DNA of 64,000 bases from Pseudomonas tritici (GTDB lineage: Bacteria; Pseudomonadota; Gammaproteobacteria; Pseudomonadales; Pseudomonadaceae). A model generated the notes under the pieces. That model saw only the letters and a list, made by a program, of their open reading frames with translations, was not told the DNA's origin and ran no database searches. Made by a program: the position numbers and the translations under genes. The DNA is taken from NCBI RefSeq assembly GCF_014268275.3, contig NZ_CP077084.1, positions 4,960,001 through 5,024,000 on the forward strand. The letters are read 5' to 3'. Positions 32,654 through 42,285 of the stretch are shown here, piece after piece. The stretch's first letter is position 1; each line of letters starts with the position of its first letter.

Positions 32654-35600
32654 ATGTCCACGCTGACTTTAACCCCTATCACCCAACGCCTTGTAGAAGC
32701 AGCGAGCCGAGTGCCCGCCGGGGTTCATGCGCGCCTGCCGAAATGGCTTGGAAATGCCTCGAGCGACAGGCGTCAAGCCTTGAAAAACATCCCACTGGAA
32801 TTTGCCGCCTGGCAGGGTGAAGCCAATCGCTCACAACACGCCCCCCTGAAAAAAGCCGTGCAGACCAGTTGGGAGGCGCAAAACCGGCTCGATACGGCCT
32901 TCGCAACGCTCCAGTCCCCCCAAGCCTTCGCGGCACCGTTACTGCAAGAGGCACTCAAGCAGCAGTTTGACGTTGAGTCCAATGTCACTACCACCTATCT
33001 GCGCCTGTATAAGCCTTTGACTTTACCCTTGGCGCCCCTCGAGACGGGCGCCAAACCCTGGACCGTGTCGCTGGTGGAGGCCGCGCTGCACAACTTCGAC
33101 GCGGACGAAGGCAAAACAACGGCTTACACCGCAGAGTCAACCTTCATTACCGAACCGTCCACCACCGGGCAGTTCGACACGCTGCCGGGGCTGCGCGAGC
33201 AGATCAGCATCGCGCAATTCATCGGGTTGTGCCGCCAGCTGGATATCGGCGCGCACTATCAGCGCTACCTCAAGCATTTTTTCGGGTTCCAGGACGCTGT
33301 TCTCAAAACCCGGCTACGCAACAAAGTCATCCAGAGCCTGAAAGCCGATGCGCAAACGAGCCTGCAAATGGCCCGTCTCAAAAAGGATGTGACGCCCCCG
33401 GTCTTTGATGCACTTGGCCGCTGTCTGAATAACCTTGGCGCCGAGCTTGCCGGCAAGGCACTGCTCAGCCACGACCTTAACCTGATGAACGCGCCGCTGA
33501 CCGGCATCGTACTGTTCGCTCCCGACCTGGAGTTACACCGCAGTGCAGCCCCGGTCGTGGCCTACATCCCCGGCGACCCACAGTCCCCGCTCAAGTACTA
33601 CGTCAACGGCGCAGCATTTATGCAGGATCTGGCCAACAAGCTACGCAACACCGACTACCAGGCGTTTTTCAGCCGTTTCGTCAACCAGGAGCACCGTGGC
33701 TACTTCTTTGCCGGCCTCAACAGCCGCTTATCGCAAGTGGTCTGGCACGAGCACAGCGTCGGTGATCCACGACCCACCTGGCGCGACGAGCCGATAGCCC
33801 AACCCCGACTGCAATTTTACGCAGAGAAAATCACCGGCGATCTTTACCAACACCTGTACGAAAGCAAACTCAACAAGCTGCTCAATGATGCGCGGGTGAC
33901 AGCCATCTCGACCGCCGACGCCGATAGCAAGGCACGCTGGCAACGCTGGGACATTGTGCAAAAAATCGGTAAAGCCATTCTCGAAATCGCCGCGTTCATT
34001 GCCGCGCCCTTCATTCCACCGCTGGGGTTGCTGATGCTCGGCTATACCGCCTATCAACTGCTTGATGAAGTCTTCGAAGGCATCATCGATTGGGCAGAAG
34101 GGCTCAAGAAGCAGGCATTCGGGCACCTGATGTCCATCCTTGAACAAATGCTTCAACTGGGCATGTTCGCGGTCGGCGCACCGATTGCCGAGGGCCTGCT
34201 GAGACAGGCGCTACCGAAGGAGCTGTGGGACTTTTTCGACTCACTCACGCCGGTCACTGCCGGCGGCAAAACCCGCCTGTGGAACCGCGACCTGAAGCCC
34301 TATGCCCATGAGATTCAACTGGGTGCGGCGGCACGCGCTGACGCGCAGGGGCTGCATGCCCATGCAGGCAAACGAGTCCTGGCACTCAACGGGCAGCATT
34401 TTTCTGTCACGCAACACGCGGGCAACGCTTTCCTTGCACACCCCACCCATGCGCACGCCTACCGCCCGCGGATAATCGGCAATGGCAAGGGTGCCTGGAT
34501 AACCCCAGGGGATCGCCCGCTGACCTGGGATCGCACCACCCTGCTGCGCCGCCTCGGGCCGCCGGCCGAGGGGATCAGTGAGGTAGGCCTTGAACTGGCC
34601 CACCGCATCAGCGGGACCGATGATGCGGCCCTGCGCAAAATGCACCTGGACCACCAGTCGCCGCCCCCACTGCTGATTGACACGCTCAAGCGCGTCAAGA
34701 TCGATGAGCAGCTACAAGCCTTCATCGACCAGATGAACAGTGACGATCCTCAGGTTTATCAAAAAGCCGACCCACAGACCCAACTGTGGCTGCTCAGCCA
34801 GACCGGCTTATGGCCTGAATCCAAGACCCTGCGGTTTCTCAACGCAAAAGGTGAAACTGTCTGGGAGCACCAAGGCCGCAAAGACGCCGCCGTAGCACAA
34901 ATACACGAAGCTCAGATGAACAATGGCGACCTGCTGCAAACCCTGCTGGAAACCTTGGACGAGTCAGAACGCAAAACCCTGCTTGAAGAGGCGTTCGGCA
35001 GCCCCACCACCCCGATGAACGTGCGTATTGCCACGCTGCGCAAACGCTTGGCACGCCAAGCCCAGGACAAACGCGCCAGCCTGTTTGACTCGCGCTATCG
35101 AAAAGAGGAAATCATCGATACCGCACGCCTGCAAAAAGTCATCGACACCACCTCCGGCCTGCCGACGAGCGCTGCCGAAGAAGTATTACGCAGTGCGACC
35201 GGGGAAGAGCTATCGGGCATCGACCAAGGCAAAGTGCCCGCATCGGTGATAGAGCGCGCACGCTGGGCTGCCCATGAAGTGCGCATCAGTCGGGCCCATG
35301 AAGGGCTGTACATGGACGCCCTGGAAAGCAATGACACACACCGTCTTGCCTTGCATTCGCTGGAAAACCTGCCGGGATGGTCGCCGCAGGTGCGCCTGGT
35401 AGTCACCGACTTCAGCCGTACCGGCAAGGTACGCGATGCTATCGGCAGCCCCCAGGCACCGATACACCGCACGCTCGTGTGCACTGTCGAGGGCGATTAC
35501 ATTCCCGAAGACGGCAAGGGCACCCTGTTTGGCGCAACCGACTTCTACACCGCCGTTCTCCAGGCACTGCCGGACGCGCAGCGCAACGCACTGGGCATTC

Positions 35601-37669
35601 ATATCGGCCAGGGTCCGCTGCTGAGGCAAACCTTGCGTCAACACACGCTGGCGCGTGAAGCGCTGGGCACTCTGCTGGCCGAAGCCCCCGTGCGTAAACC
35701 CTCTTACGACCCGGCCCTGATGCGCCTGCCCGGCGGCATGGAAGGCTACGGCAGCAGCCCGGCAACCCCGAGCCCCCCTCTGGAGACTCAGTTATTACAT
35801 GAGCTGTACCCGAGCCTGAGCCCAGCACAAGTGACCAACGCATTGAACTTCATGAGGTACCGGCCCGGCTCCCCCCTGCAAACGCTTCAATACTTGAAGA
35901 ACGAATTTTTACAGTTAGAAAACAGCCTTTCGACCTGGAACTCCAACACGCCGCAAACCCTTCAGGGTACCGACATACCGCTCCCCCCCTCGACGATCGC
36001 CGATGAGCAACTCAATCGCTGGAGATGGACGCGCGAACTGATCCGCGCCTGGCGTCATGAAACCCCACCGGATCCAGCCTTCAGCGAGGGCCACCAGTTG
36101 CACCTGCCGCCGCTGTACGGCGAACTCCCCACACTCAATACACGCTTCAAGTTCATCTCCACCCTGAGTCTGAGGGGCTACCGCACCACCCGGGACGCAC
36201 CCGCGTTCCTCACGCACTTCCCCAACCTGCGAACGCTGGCTATCCGCGATATTGCCCTCAACACAATCCCCCCAGAGGTCATTGGGCTGCCCCACCTCGA
36301 CAGCCTGACGTTACGCAACTGCAACCTTCACCTGTCCCTTCAAAATCGTGCAGACCTTGCCACGCGGACCGGGCTTCGCCATCTGGACCTGTCTGACAAC
36401 AACCAACTGTCGCTCACACCCGACCTCAGAGCCCTGGCCGACTTGCAGACACTGAATCTGAGCCAGACCAATATCTCCCAATTCCCCGAAGGCCTGCTCA
36501 ACCGCCCTCGGTTGACGCGTGCCGACCTCAGTAACAACTATTTGAGGCGGCTACCCGAGGCCGCCTTCAGCGTGCCCCGCGCAACCGCCAGAGTCTTTGA
36601 TCTGTCAGGCAACCCGCTGTCTCGCGCCACGCTGGAGCGCATCAAACGCTATTGCCAGAGAACCGGCGAACACTTTGGCGCAGACGCCCATCCTGCCGAG
36701 CGCCAGCGGGTCCTCGAGCTCTACCCCAGCTACACCGCCACTGAAGCCAATAACTTTATTTTCAAGCTGCCCGGTGGGTTGGATGACTCCATGGCAATCC
36801 TGGAACGCCTGAAAGTCGACTACGAGCGCCTGCAAGCGGACTTGGGAGAATGGGCGGCAAACGTACCCGACCCGCACGAGGGGGCGCCAATGGACGAAGA
36901 CGCGCAGGCGCGACAACAAGTCCTGCGAGGCCAACTCAAGGCATTGATTGAGGAAGGCTGGCGCAGGGAGACCAGCCTGAATGCAGAGCATGAGCCACCC
37001 ACCACCTCCCACAACATGACATTAGCCGTGCCGCTGCTCGGCGATCTGCCGGTGCTGAGGGTCGATTTCGAACATATTTCAAGGCTGGAACTGAGGGGGG
37101 AGGACACCACATCGATCCCCGCGGGATTTATCGAGCGTTTTCCCAACCTAGAGAGCCTGTTTATCCATCGGTATGCACTGCCAGACATTCCCGCCGGCGT
37201 ATTCAAGCTGCCGAAGCTCAAGCGGCTCAACCTGACTCAAAGCACGGTCCGTTTGACGCAAAAAAGCGCCGCAGACTTGAGCGACCTGCACACCCTTGAA
37301 TACCTGGACCTGAGTCACAACACAGACCTGGGCATTTCCCCCGACATCAGCAAAATGTCCGGACTGGAAACCCTGATGATTGAAAGCGCCGGCCTCACCG
37401 AGCCCCCTCACGGGATGTTCAACCTGCCCCGCCTCGATGTGGTGAGCCTGAGAAACAACCGAATGACCGAGCTTCCTGACGACCTGTTTGAACTGGACGC
37501 TGACAGGGCTGACGGCTTCAATCTCGGCGGCAACCGTTTCTCTACCGGGACGATAGACAAGCTGCGCCACTACTACCGGCGTACGGCCGTGGACTTTGAC
37601 GTACCCGAAGCTCGACAGCCCGAGGCGACGCTGGCCGACACCGGCTCCGAAGAAGAGGGGGAGGAATAA
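32654..37669 (+). CDS. Giant DUF6543 / leucine-rich-repeat toxin- or effector-like protein
   Basis: A 1671-residue protein. Residues about 20-430 resemble the DUF6543 (formerly dermonecrotic-toxin-like) region of large Pseudomonas proteins (LPKWLGNASSDRRQALKNIP; FAAPLLQEALKQQF). A hydrophobic stretch at about 436-515 (IAAFIAAPFIPPLGLLMLGY) may insert in membrane. The C-terminal third contains two LRR blocks, each preceded by a helical segment starting ELYPS. Residues about 1044-1348 and 1349-1655 are a tandem duplication (HLDLSDNNQLSLTPDL against YLDLSHNTDLGISPDI). Related proteins often end in a NEL ubiquitin-ligase domain; this one stops after the second LRR block plus an acidic tail. There is no Sec signal. 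AAGGA lies 8 bp before the ATG. The host target is unknown. Confidence 0.88.
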   Translation: MSTLTLTPITQRLVEAASRVPAGVHARLPKWLGNASSDRRQALKNIPLEFAAWQGEANRSQHAPLKKAVQTSWEAQNRLDTAFATLQSPQAFAAPLLQEALKQQFDVESNVTTTYLRLYKPLTLPLAPLETGAKPWTVSLVEAALHNFDADEGKTTAYTAESTFITEPSTTGQFDTLPGLREQISIAQFIGLCRQLDIGAHYQRYLKHFFGFQDAVLKTRLRNKVIQSLKADAQTSLQMARLKKDVTPPVFDALGRCLNNLGAELAGKALLSHDLNLMNAPLTGIVLFAPDLELHRSAAPVVAYIPGDPQSPLKYYVNGAAFMQDLANKLRNTDYQAFFSRFVNQEHRGYFFAGLNSRLSQVVWHEHSVGDPRPTWRDEPIAQPRLQFYAEKITGDLYQHLYESKLNKLLNDARVTAISTADADSKARWQRWDIVQKIGKAILEIAAFIAAPFIPPLGLLMLGYTAYQLLDEVFEGIIDWAEGLKKQAFGHLMSILEQMLQLGMFAVGAPIAEGLLRQALPKELWDFFDSLTPVTAGGKTRLWNRDLKPYAHEIQLGAAARADAQGLHAHAGKRVLALNGQHFSVTQHAGNAFLAHPTHAHAYRPRIIGNGKGAWITPGDRPLTWDRTTLLRRLGPPAEGISEVGLELAHRISGTDDAALRKMHLDHQSPPPLLIDTLKRVKIDEQLQAFIDQMNSDDPQVYQKADPQTQLWLLSQTGLWPESKTLRFLNAKGETVWEHQGRKDAAVAQIHEAQMNNGDLLQTLLETLDESERKTLLEEAFGSPTTPMNVRIATLRKRLARQAQDKRASLFDSRYRKEEIIDTARLQKVIDTTSGLPTSAAEEVLRSATGEELSGIDQGKVPASVIERARWAAHEVRISRAHEGLYMDALESNDTHRLALHSLENLPGWSPQVRLVVTDFSRTGKVRDAIGSPQAPIHRTLVCTVEGDYIPEDGKGTLFGATDFYTAVLQALPDAQRNALGIHIGQGPLLRQTLRQHTLAREALGTLLAEAPVRKPSYDPALMRLPGGMEGYGSSPATPSPPLETQLLHELYPSLSPAQVTNALNFMRYRPGSPLQTLQYLKNEFLQLENSLSTWNSNTPQTLQGTDIPLPPSTIADEQLNRWRWTRELIRAWRHETPPDPAFSEGHQLHLPPLYGELPTLNTRFKFISTLSLRGYRTTRDAPAFLTHFPNLRTLAIRDIALNTIPPEVIGLPHLDSLTLRNCNLHLSLQNRADLATRTGLRHLDLSDNNQLSLTPDLRALADLQTLNLSQTNISQFPEGLLNRPRLTRADLSNNYLRRLPEAAFSVPRATARVFDLSGNPLSRATLERIKRYCQRTGEHFGADAHPAERQRVLELYPSYTATEANNFIFKLPGGLDDSMAILERLKVDYERLQADLGEWAANVPDPHEGAPMDEDAQARQQVLRGQLKALIEEGWRRETSLNAEHEPPTTSHNMTLAVPLLGDLPVLRVDFEHISRLELRGEDTTSIPAGFIERFPNLESLFIHRYALPDIPAGVFKLPKLKRLNLTQSTVRLTQKSAADLSDLHTLEYLDLSHNTDLGISPDISKMSGLETLMIESAGLTEPPHGMFNLPRLDVVSLRNNRMTELPDDLFELDADRADGFNLGGNRFSTGTIDKLRHYYRRTAVDFDVPEARQPEATLADTGSEEEGEE

Positions 37670-37676
37670 AAAATGC

Positions 37677-38657
37677 TCAACCGCGCTCGGATGGCACCGA
37701 CGACAGCTCGAACGGGCTGCTGCTGCGCCGCTGGTTGCGGTCTTCACGGGGTGTGGCGCCGAAGAAGTTGCGGTAGGCGCTGGAGAAATGCGGCCCCGAG
37801 GAGAAGCCGCACGACAGGCCGATCTGAATGATCGACTTGCTGGTTTGCATGAGCATCTGGCGCGCCTTGTTCAGGCGCAGTTCCAGGTAGTACTGGCTGG
37901 GGACGCGATTGAGGTATTGCTTGAAGATGCGTTCGAGTTGTCGTCGCGATACACAGACGTGCTGGGCGATTTCATCGGTGGTCAGCGGTTCCTCGATATT
38001 CGCCTCCATCAACAAAACCGCCTGGGTCAGCTTCGGATGGCTGGAACCCAGGCGGTTTTGCAGTGGAATGCGCTGGCGCTCGCCGCCTTCGCGAATGCGC
38101 TCCACCACCAGCTCTTCGGAGACTGCACCGGCCAGTTCGGCGCCGTGATCACGAGCGAGTACTGCCAGCAGCAGATCGAGCACAGACATGCCACCGCAGG
38201 CGGTGAGGCGGTCGCGGTCCCAGTCGAACAGATGGCTGGTGGCGATGACCTTGGGGAAACGCTCGGCGAAATCGTCCTGCCAGCGCCAGTGCACGGCGGC
38301 GCGGTAGCCGTCGAGCAGGCCGAGCTGGGCCAGCGGGTACACACCCGCCGACAAGCCGCCAATCACGCAACCGGCGCGAACCAGCTGCTTGAGCGCGGTG
38401 CTCAGTTGCGAGGCGATGACGGTCGGCGGTTCGTCCGCCAGCAGGAACAGCTTCTGGAAGCCCTCGAGCTTACCGGCCCACGGCTCGCCCGGCAGTTGCC
38501 ATGCGCCTTCGGCCGCCGGTTCCGCGAGCAAAAACGACAGCTCGTAGACCACGTCCGGATGCACCCGCTGAGCAACGCGCAAGGCCTCCTCAGCCAGCGC
38601 AAGCGTCAGGGCTTTTGTGCTGGGCCAAATCAGGAAACCAATTTTATGGGCGGTCAT
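37677..38657 (-). CDS. argR: Arginine-responsive AraC-family regulator ArgR
   Basis: Activates arginine catabolism and transport and represses biosynthesis in Pseudomonas. It has 326 residues. The N-terminal GATase1-like sensor domain contains GCVIGGLSAGVYPLAQLGLL. The C-terminal AraC DNA-binding domain contains TTDEIAQHVCVSRRQLERIF and GFSSGPHFSSAYRNFFGATP. The sequence agrees closely with P. aeruginosa ArgR as I recall it, and the position after aotP is the same. It is convergent with the LRR gene, with only 7 bp between stops. A REP doublet separates it from aotP. Confidence 0.96.
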   Translation of the reverse strand: MTAHKIGFLIWPSTKALTLALAEEALRVAQRVHPDVVYELSFLLAEPAAEGAWQLPGEPWAGKLEGFQKLFLLADEPPTVIASQLSTALKQLVRAGCVIGGLSAGVYPLAQLGLLDGYRAAVHWRWQDDFAERFPKVIATSHLFDWDRDRLTACGGMSVLDLLLAVLARDHGAELAGAVSEELVVERIREGGERQRIPLQNRLGSSHPKLTQAVLLMEANIEEPLTTDEIAQHVCVSRRQLERIFKQYLNRVPSQYYLELRLNKARQMLMQTSKSIIQIGLSCGFSSGPHFSSAYRNFFGATPREDRNQRRSSSPFELSSVPSERG

Positions 38658-38748
38658 GGAGGGCTATCCGAAACGAAGAACGGTAATGAAGACAAGGGCT
38701 AATGCTAGCCCGTAAACCAACACAAATCTCAAAACATAGGGAGATCAA

Positions 38749-38840
38749 ATGTGGGAGCTGCCTTGCCTGCGATAGCACTGGGTCAGCTGGTATATCTGTT
38801 TCTGATACACCGCTATCGCAGGCAAGCCAGCTCCCACAGG
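38749..38840. repeat. REP doublet between aotP and argR
   Basis: ATGTGGGAGCTGCCTTGCCTGC and its complement CAGGCAAGCCAGCTCCCACA, about 50 bp apart. The left unit has a C where other copies have G (CTGCCTT instead of CTGGCTT). Confidence 0.92.
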
Positions 38841-38903
38841 GGATCGGCGTCAACCTCAAGACTGTTGAGCATGCATTATTTCAGTGCATAAAAGCAGTCC
38901 TGA

Positions 38904-39668
38904 TTATTTCAAGCTACCCGACAAGAACTGCTGCAAACGCTCGGACTGCGGGTTCACCAGCACTTCCCTCGGGTTGCCACGCTCTTCAACGATACCTTTG
39001 TGCAAGAACACCAGTTGGTTCGACACTTCACGGGCAAAGCCCATTTCGTGGGTCACCACCACCATGGTGCGGCCTTCCTGGGCCAGGTCCTGCATCACCT
39101 TGAGCACTTCGCCGACCAGTTCCGGGTCGAGCGCCGAGGTGGGTTCATCGAACAGCATCACCTCCGGCTCCATCGCCAAGGCACGTGCGATTGCCACGCG
39201 CTGCTGCTCACCGCCCGACATATGGCCGGGGAACGCATCCTTACGATGGCCCACCCCAACTTTGGCCAGGTAGTGCTCGGCCTTTTCACGGGCTTCTTTT
39301 TTCGACATGCCGAGCACGTGCACCGGCGCTTCCATGACGTTTTCCAGCGCGGTCATGTGCGACCACAGGTTGAAATGCTGGAACACCATGGACAGGCGCG
39401 AACGCATGCGTTGCAACTGCTTGGGGTCGGCGGCCTTCATGGCGCCGTCTTTGTTGGCCACCAGTTTCAGCTCTTCATTGTTGAGCAGAATCTTGCCGGC
39501 GTGAGGCTGCTCGAGCAGGTTGATGCAGCGCAAAAAGGTACTTTTGCCCGAACCACTGGAACCAATGATGCTGATTACATCACCGGCCGCGGCGGCCAGG
39601 GACACGCCTTTGAGCACTTCATGACTGCCATAGCGTTTATGCAGGTCTTGGACTTCAAGTTTGTACAT
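38904..39668 (-). CDS. aotP: Arginine/ornithine ABC transporter ATP-binding protein AotP
   Basis: ATPase of the polar amino acid importer. From ATG 39668 (MYKLEVQDLHKRYG) it has 254 residues. Walker A GSSGSGKSTFLRC near 38, Q-loop region, signature [16 protein letters not shown], Walker [15 protein letters not shown], and the H-loop VVVTHEMGFA. It includes the insertion ELKLVANKDGAMKAADPKQL typical of HisP-like ATPases. It lies 27 bp after aotO. Confidence 0.95.
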   Translation of the reverse strand: MYKLEVQDLHKRYGSHEVLKGVSLAAAAGDVISIIGSSGSGKSTFLRCINLLEQPHAGKILLNNEELKLVANKDGAMKAADPKQLQRMRSRLSMVFQHFNLWSHMTALENVMEAPVHVLGMSKKEAREKAEHYLAKVGVGHRKDAFPGHMSGGEQQRVAIARALAMEPEVMLFDEPTSALDPELVGEVLKVMQDLAQEGRTMVVVTHEMGFAREVSNQLVFLHKGIVEERGNPREVLVNPQSERLQQFLSGSLK

Positions 39669-39695
39669 GCGGTCGGTTCTCACAAAAACAGGTGG

Positions 39696-40808
39696 TCAGT
39701 CGTTGAGCAAGCGCCCGTGACGCAGCGCTTCGCGCCCCGCCACCTTGGCCAGCCAGAAACCCGCTTGGGCATAACGTAGCCGTTCAACGGCAAACAACAC
39801 CCCCGAGGTTCCCGCGCAAACGGTGCTCACGCGGTCGTCCAGGGGGTCAATCACTTCAAAAATCGGCTCGCCTTTTTCGATCCACTCACCGGCTTTACGC
39901 AGGTAGCTGATCACCCCGGCGTGGGGTGCGAACAGCAGCTCGGTGCCTTCAAAAGGCATGCCTTCGCAGGGTTCGAACTGTGGCGCGGGCCATTCCCCCT
40001 TGATCAAGCCCTGCTCGGCGAGAAACGCGAGAATGCCTTCGGCGTGGAAGATCGCCTCGTCACGACCCGTGTCGGCCTGGCCGCCCAGTTCCAGGGTCGT
40101 CGCCAGGCAGGCCAGCGGGACCTGTGCTTCGGGGAACGCCTGGGACAAGCGCAGCCACGGCAGCGAGCAGGCTTCATCAAACGAACTGCCGCCGGAATCT
40201 TCCGCCAGCAGGCCGACCTTCACCCCCAAATGCGCCGACAGCGAGCGCCACTGCGGCCAGTGCTGCGGCAGCGCATACATGTGCAGTGCGGCTTCGGCGT
40301 CGCAATGCAGGTCGAGCACCACATCGGCGGTGCAAGCGTGGCTCAGCAGGATGCGTTGCATGCCTTGCAGCTGGCTGCTCGGCTCTGGCAACGCGCTGAG
40401 CACATCACTCATGGCCTGGCGGATCAAGCGCACATTGGCGTGAGGATCATCGCCCAACTTGCCCTTGAGCAACTCAGTGACCGGCTCGCTCAACTCGACG
40501 AAATCGCGGTTAAAGTTCTTGCCGCTGCCCACTTCGAAACGGCCCTGGTGGCTGCCTTGCAGCAACTGACCCAGGCCCATCGGGTTGGCCACCGGCACCA
40601 GCTCGATCACGCCATTGAGCGCACCTTGCTGTTCCAACTCGGCCAGGCGCTTTTTCAGCTCCCACGCGGCGCGCATGCCGGGTAATTCATCGGCGTGCAG
40701 GCTGGCCTGGATATACGCCTTGCGCTCGCCCTTGCCAAAGCGGAACACGCTCAGCTGGCGCTCGCACCCCAGGTGGCCCCAGGGCAACAGGTGATCGATA
40801 CGTTCCAT
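39696..40808 (-). CDS. aotO: Succinylglutamate desuccinylase/aspartoacylase-family protein AotO
   Basis: A zinc carboxypeptidase-like enzyme encoded inside the aot operon; its role in transport or arginine use is not established. From ATG 40808 (MERIDHLLPWGHLG) it has 370 residues. The zinc ligands are in QASLHADELPGMRAAWELKK (HxxE) and VVLDLHCDAEAALHMY (His). The C-terminal third (AGVISYLRKAGEWIEKGEPI) resembles a biotinyl/lipoyl-like barrel, as in the AstE/AspA-like deacylase family. It is 1 bp from aotM. Confidence 0.92.
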   Translation of the reverse strand: MERIDHLLPWGHLGCERQLSVFRFGKGERKAYIQASLHADELPGMRAAWELKKRLAELEQQGALNGVIELVPVANPMGLGQLLQGSHQGRFEVGSGKNFNRDFVELSEPVTELLKGKLGDDPHANVRLIRQAMSDVLSALPEPSSQLQGMQRILLSHACTADVVLDLHCDAEAALHMYALPQHWPQWRSLSAHLGVKVGLLAEDSGGSSFDEACSLPWLRLSQAFPEAQVPLACLATTLELGGQADTGRDEAIFHAEGILAFLAEQGLIKGEWPAPQFEPCEGMPFEGTELLFAPHAGVISYLRKAGEWIEKGEPIFEVIDPLDDRVSTVCAGTSGVLFAVERLRYAQAGFWLAKVAGREALRHGRLLND

Positions 40809-40809
40809 A

Positions 40810-41508
40810 TCAGTGCTTCCGTGGAGCCAGGTAGCTGAGCCAGCGGCGCTCGGCCAACTTGAACAGGCGCACCAGGATAAAGGTGAGGCACAGGTAGAAC
40901 ACACCAGCGGTGATATAGGCTTCGAACGGCAGGTAGAACTGCGCGTTCACCGTGCGCGCGGCACCGGTGATGTCGATCAGGGTGACGATGGAGGCCAGGC
41001 TGGTGGTCTGCAACATCATGATCACTTCGTTGCTGTACTGCGGCAGCGCGCGGCGCAGGGCCGACGGCAGCAGGATGCGGCGATACAGCTTGTAGCGCGA
41101 CATGCCCATGGCCTTGGCCGCTTCGATCTCGCCGTTGGGCGTGGCCTTGAGGCTACCGGCAATGATCTCGGCGGTGTAGGCGCTGGTGTTGATCGCAAAC
41201 GCCAGGCACGCACAGAACGTGGCGCTGGATAGCAGCGGCCACATGAAACTCTCGCGCACCGCCTCGAACTGGGCCAGGCCGTAGTAGATCAAGAACAGCT
41301 GCACCAGCATCGGCGTGCCACGGATCACATAGGTGTAGAGCCAGGCCGCACCGTTGATGATCGGCTGCTTGGACACACGCATCAGGCCCAGGGGCAAGGC
41401 GGCGAGCAGGCCGAAGAACAGCGAGATGGCGAGCAGTTTCAGGGTGGTCAGCAGGCCGCCAAGGTACAGCGGCATGGCCTCCCAGATGACGTTGTAGTCG
41501 AAGATCAT
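40810..41508 (-). CDS. aotM: Arginine/ornithine ABC transporter permease AotM
   Basis: Inner-membrane permease of 232 residues, HisM type. The helices begin at YLGGLLTTLKLLAISLFFGL. The EAA loop, EIEAAKAMGMSRYKLYRRIL near 150, contacts AotP. Its start overlaps the aotQ stop by 4 bp, so translation is coupled. Pairs with AotQ. Confidence 0.95.
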   Translation of the reverse strand: MIFDYNVIWEAMPLYLGGLLTTLKLLAISLFFGLLAALPLGLMRVSKQPIINGAAWLYTYVIRGTPMLVQLFLIYYGLAQFEAVRESFMWPLLSSATFCACLAFAINTSAYTAEIIAGSLKATPNGEIEAAKAMGMSRYKLYRRILLPSALRRALPQYSNEVIMMLQTTSLASIVTLIDITGAARTVNAQFYLPFEAYITAGVFYLCLTFILVRLFKLAERRWLSYLAPRKH

Positions 41509-42194
41509 AGATCAGCCGCCCTTACGCCTACCGAGTAGCGCTTCTCAAGATAACGCAGGGCCAGCAACGACACGCTGGTGATCACCAGGTACATCGCCGC
41601 CACTGCGAGGAAGAAGGTAAAAGGCTCACGGGTGGCATCTGCCGCCTGCTTGGCCTTGAACATCATGTCTTGCAGGCCCACCACCGAAATCAGCGCGGTG
41701 GCCTTGGTGAGTACCAGCCAGTTGTTGGTAAACCCAGGGATAGCCAGCCGAATCATCTGCGGCACCATCACCCGGAAAAACACCTGAAAACTGCTCATGC
41801 CATACGCAAGGCCGGCTTCGGCCTGGCCCTTGGGAATGGCCATGAAGGCGCCACGAAACGTTTCCGAGAGGTAGGCGCCAAAGATGAAACCCAGAGTGCC
41901 GATACCGGCGGCCAGGGGGTTCAAGTCGATATAGTCGTCATAGCCAAGCATCGGCGCGACGCGGTTAAGCAAGTCCTGACCGCCGTAGAAAATCAGCAGG
42001 ATCAGCACCAGGTCGGGGATCCCGCGGATCACCGTGGAGTACAAGTCACCCAGCCAAGCCAACCAGCGCACCGGCGACAGGCGTAATGCGACCCCGATCA
42101 GACCCAGAACAATGGCCAAGGCCATGGACGACAAGGCGAGCTGAAGCGTCAACCATGCGCCATCGAGGATGACGGCCCCGTAGCCTTTCAACAT
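41505..42194 (-). CDS. aotQ: Arginine/ornithine ABC transporter permease AotQ
   Basis: Second permease, 229 residues, HisQ type. GAWLTLQLALSSMALAIVLG is the first helix, STVIRGIPDLVLILLIFYGG the conserved region, and GQAEAGLAYGMSSFQVFFRV the EAA loop. It overlaps aotM by 4 bp. A terminator-like hairpin separates it from aotJ. Confidence 0.95.
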   Translation of the reverse strand: MLKGYGAVILDGAWLTLQLALSSMALAIVLGLIGVALRLSPVRWLAWLGDLYSTVIRGIPDLVLILLIFYGGQDLLNRVAPMLGYDDYIDLNPLAAGIGTLGFIFGAYLSETFRGAFMAIPKGQAEAGLAYGMSSFQVFFRVMVPQMIRLAIPGFTNNWLVLTKATALISVVGLQDMMFKAKQAADATREPFTFFLAVAAMYLVITSVSLLALRYLEKRYSVGVRAADL

Positions 42195-42218
42195 GATTCA
42201 GGTCCTCGAAAAGGGGGA

Positions 42219-42264
42219 TGAAAAAATGGCGCAAACCTCAGGAACTCTGTTGCTTGCGCCATTC
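42219..42264 (-). terminator. Attenuator-like terminator between aotJ and aotQ
   Basis: Minus strand: AATGGCGCAA, a loop of 19 nt, TTGCGCCATT followed by TTTT. The 10-bp stem plus T-run lies 22 bp after the aotJ stop codon and within the operon. It should let only part of transcription pass into aotQMOP, leaving the binding protein in excess. Confidence 0.8.
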
Positions 42265-42285
42265 AGGACAGACAGCTACGACGGT

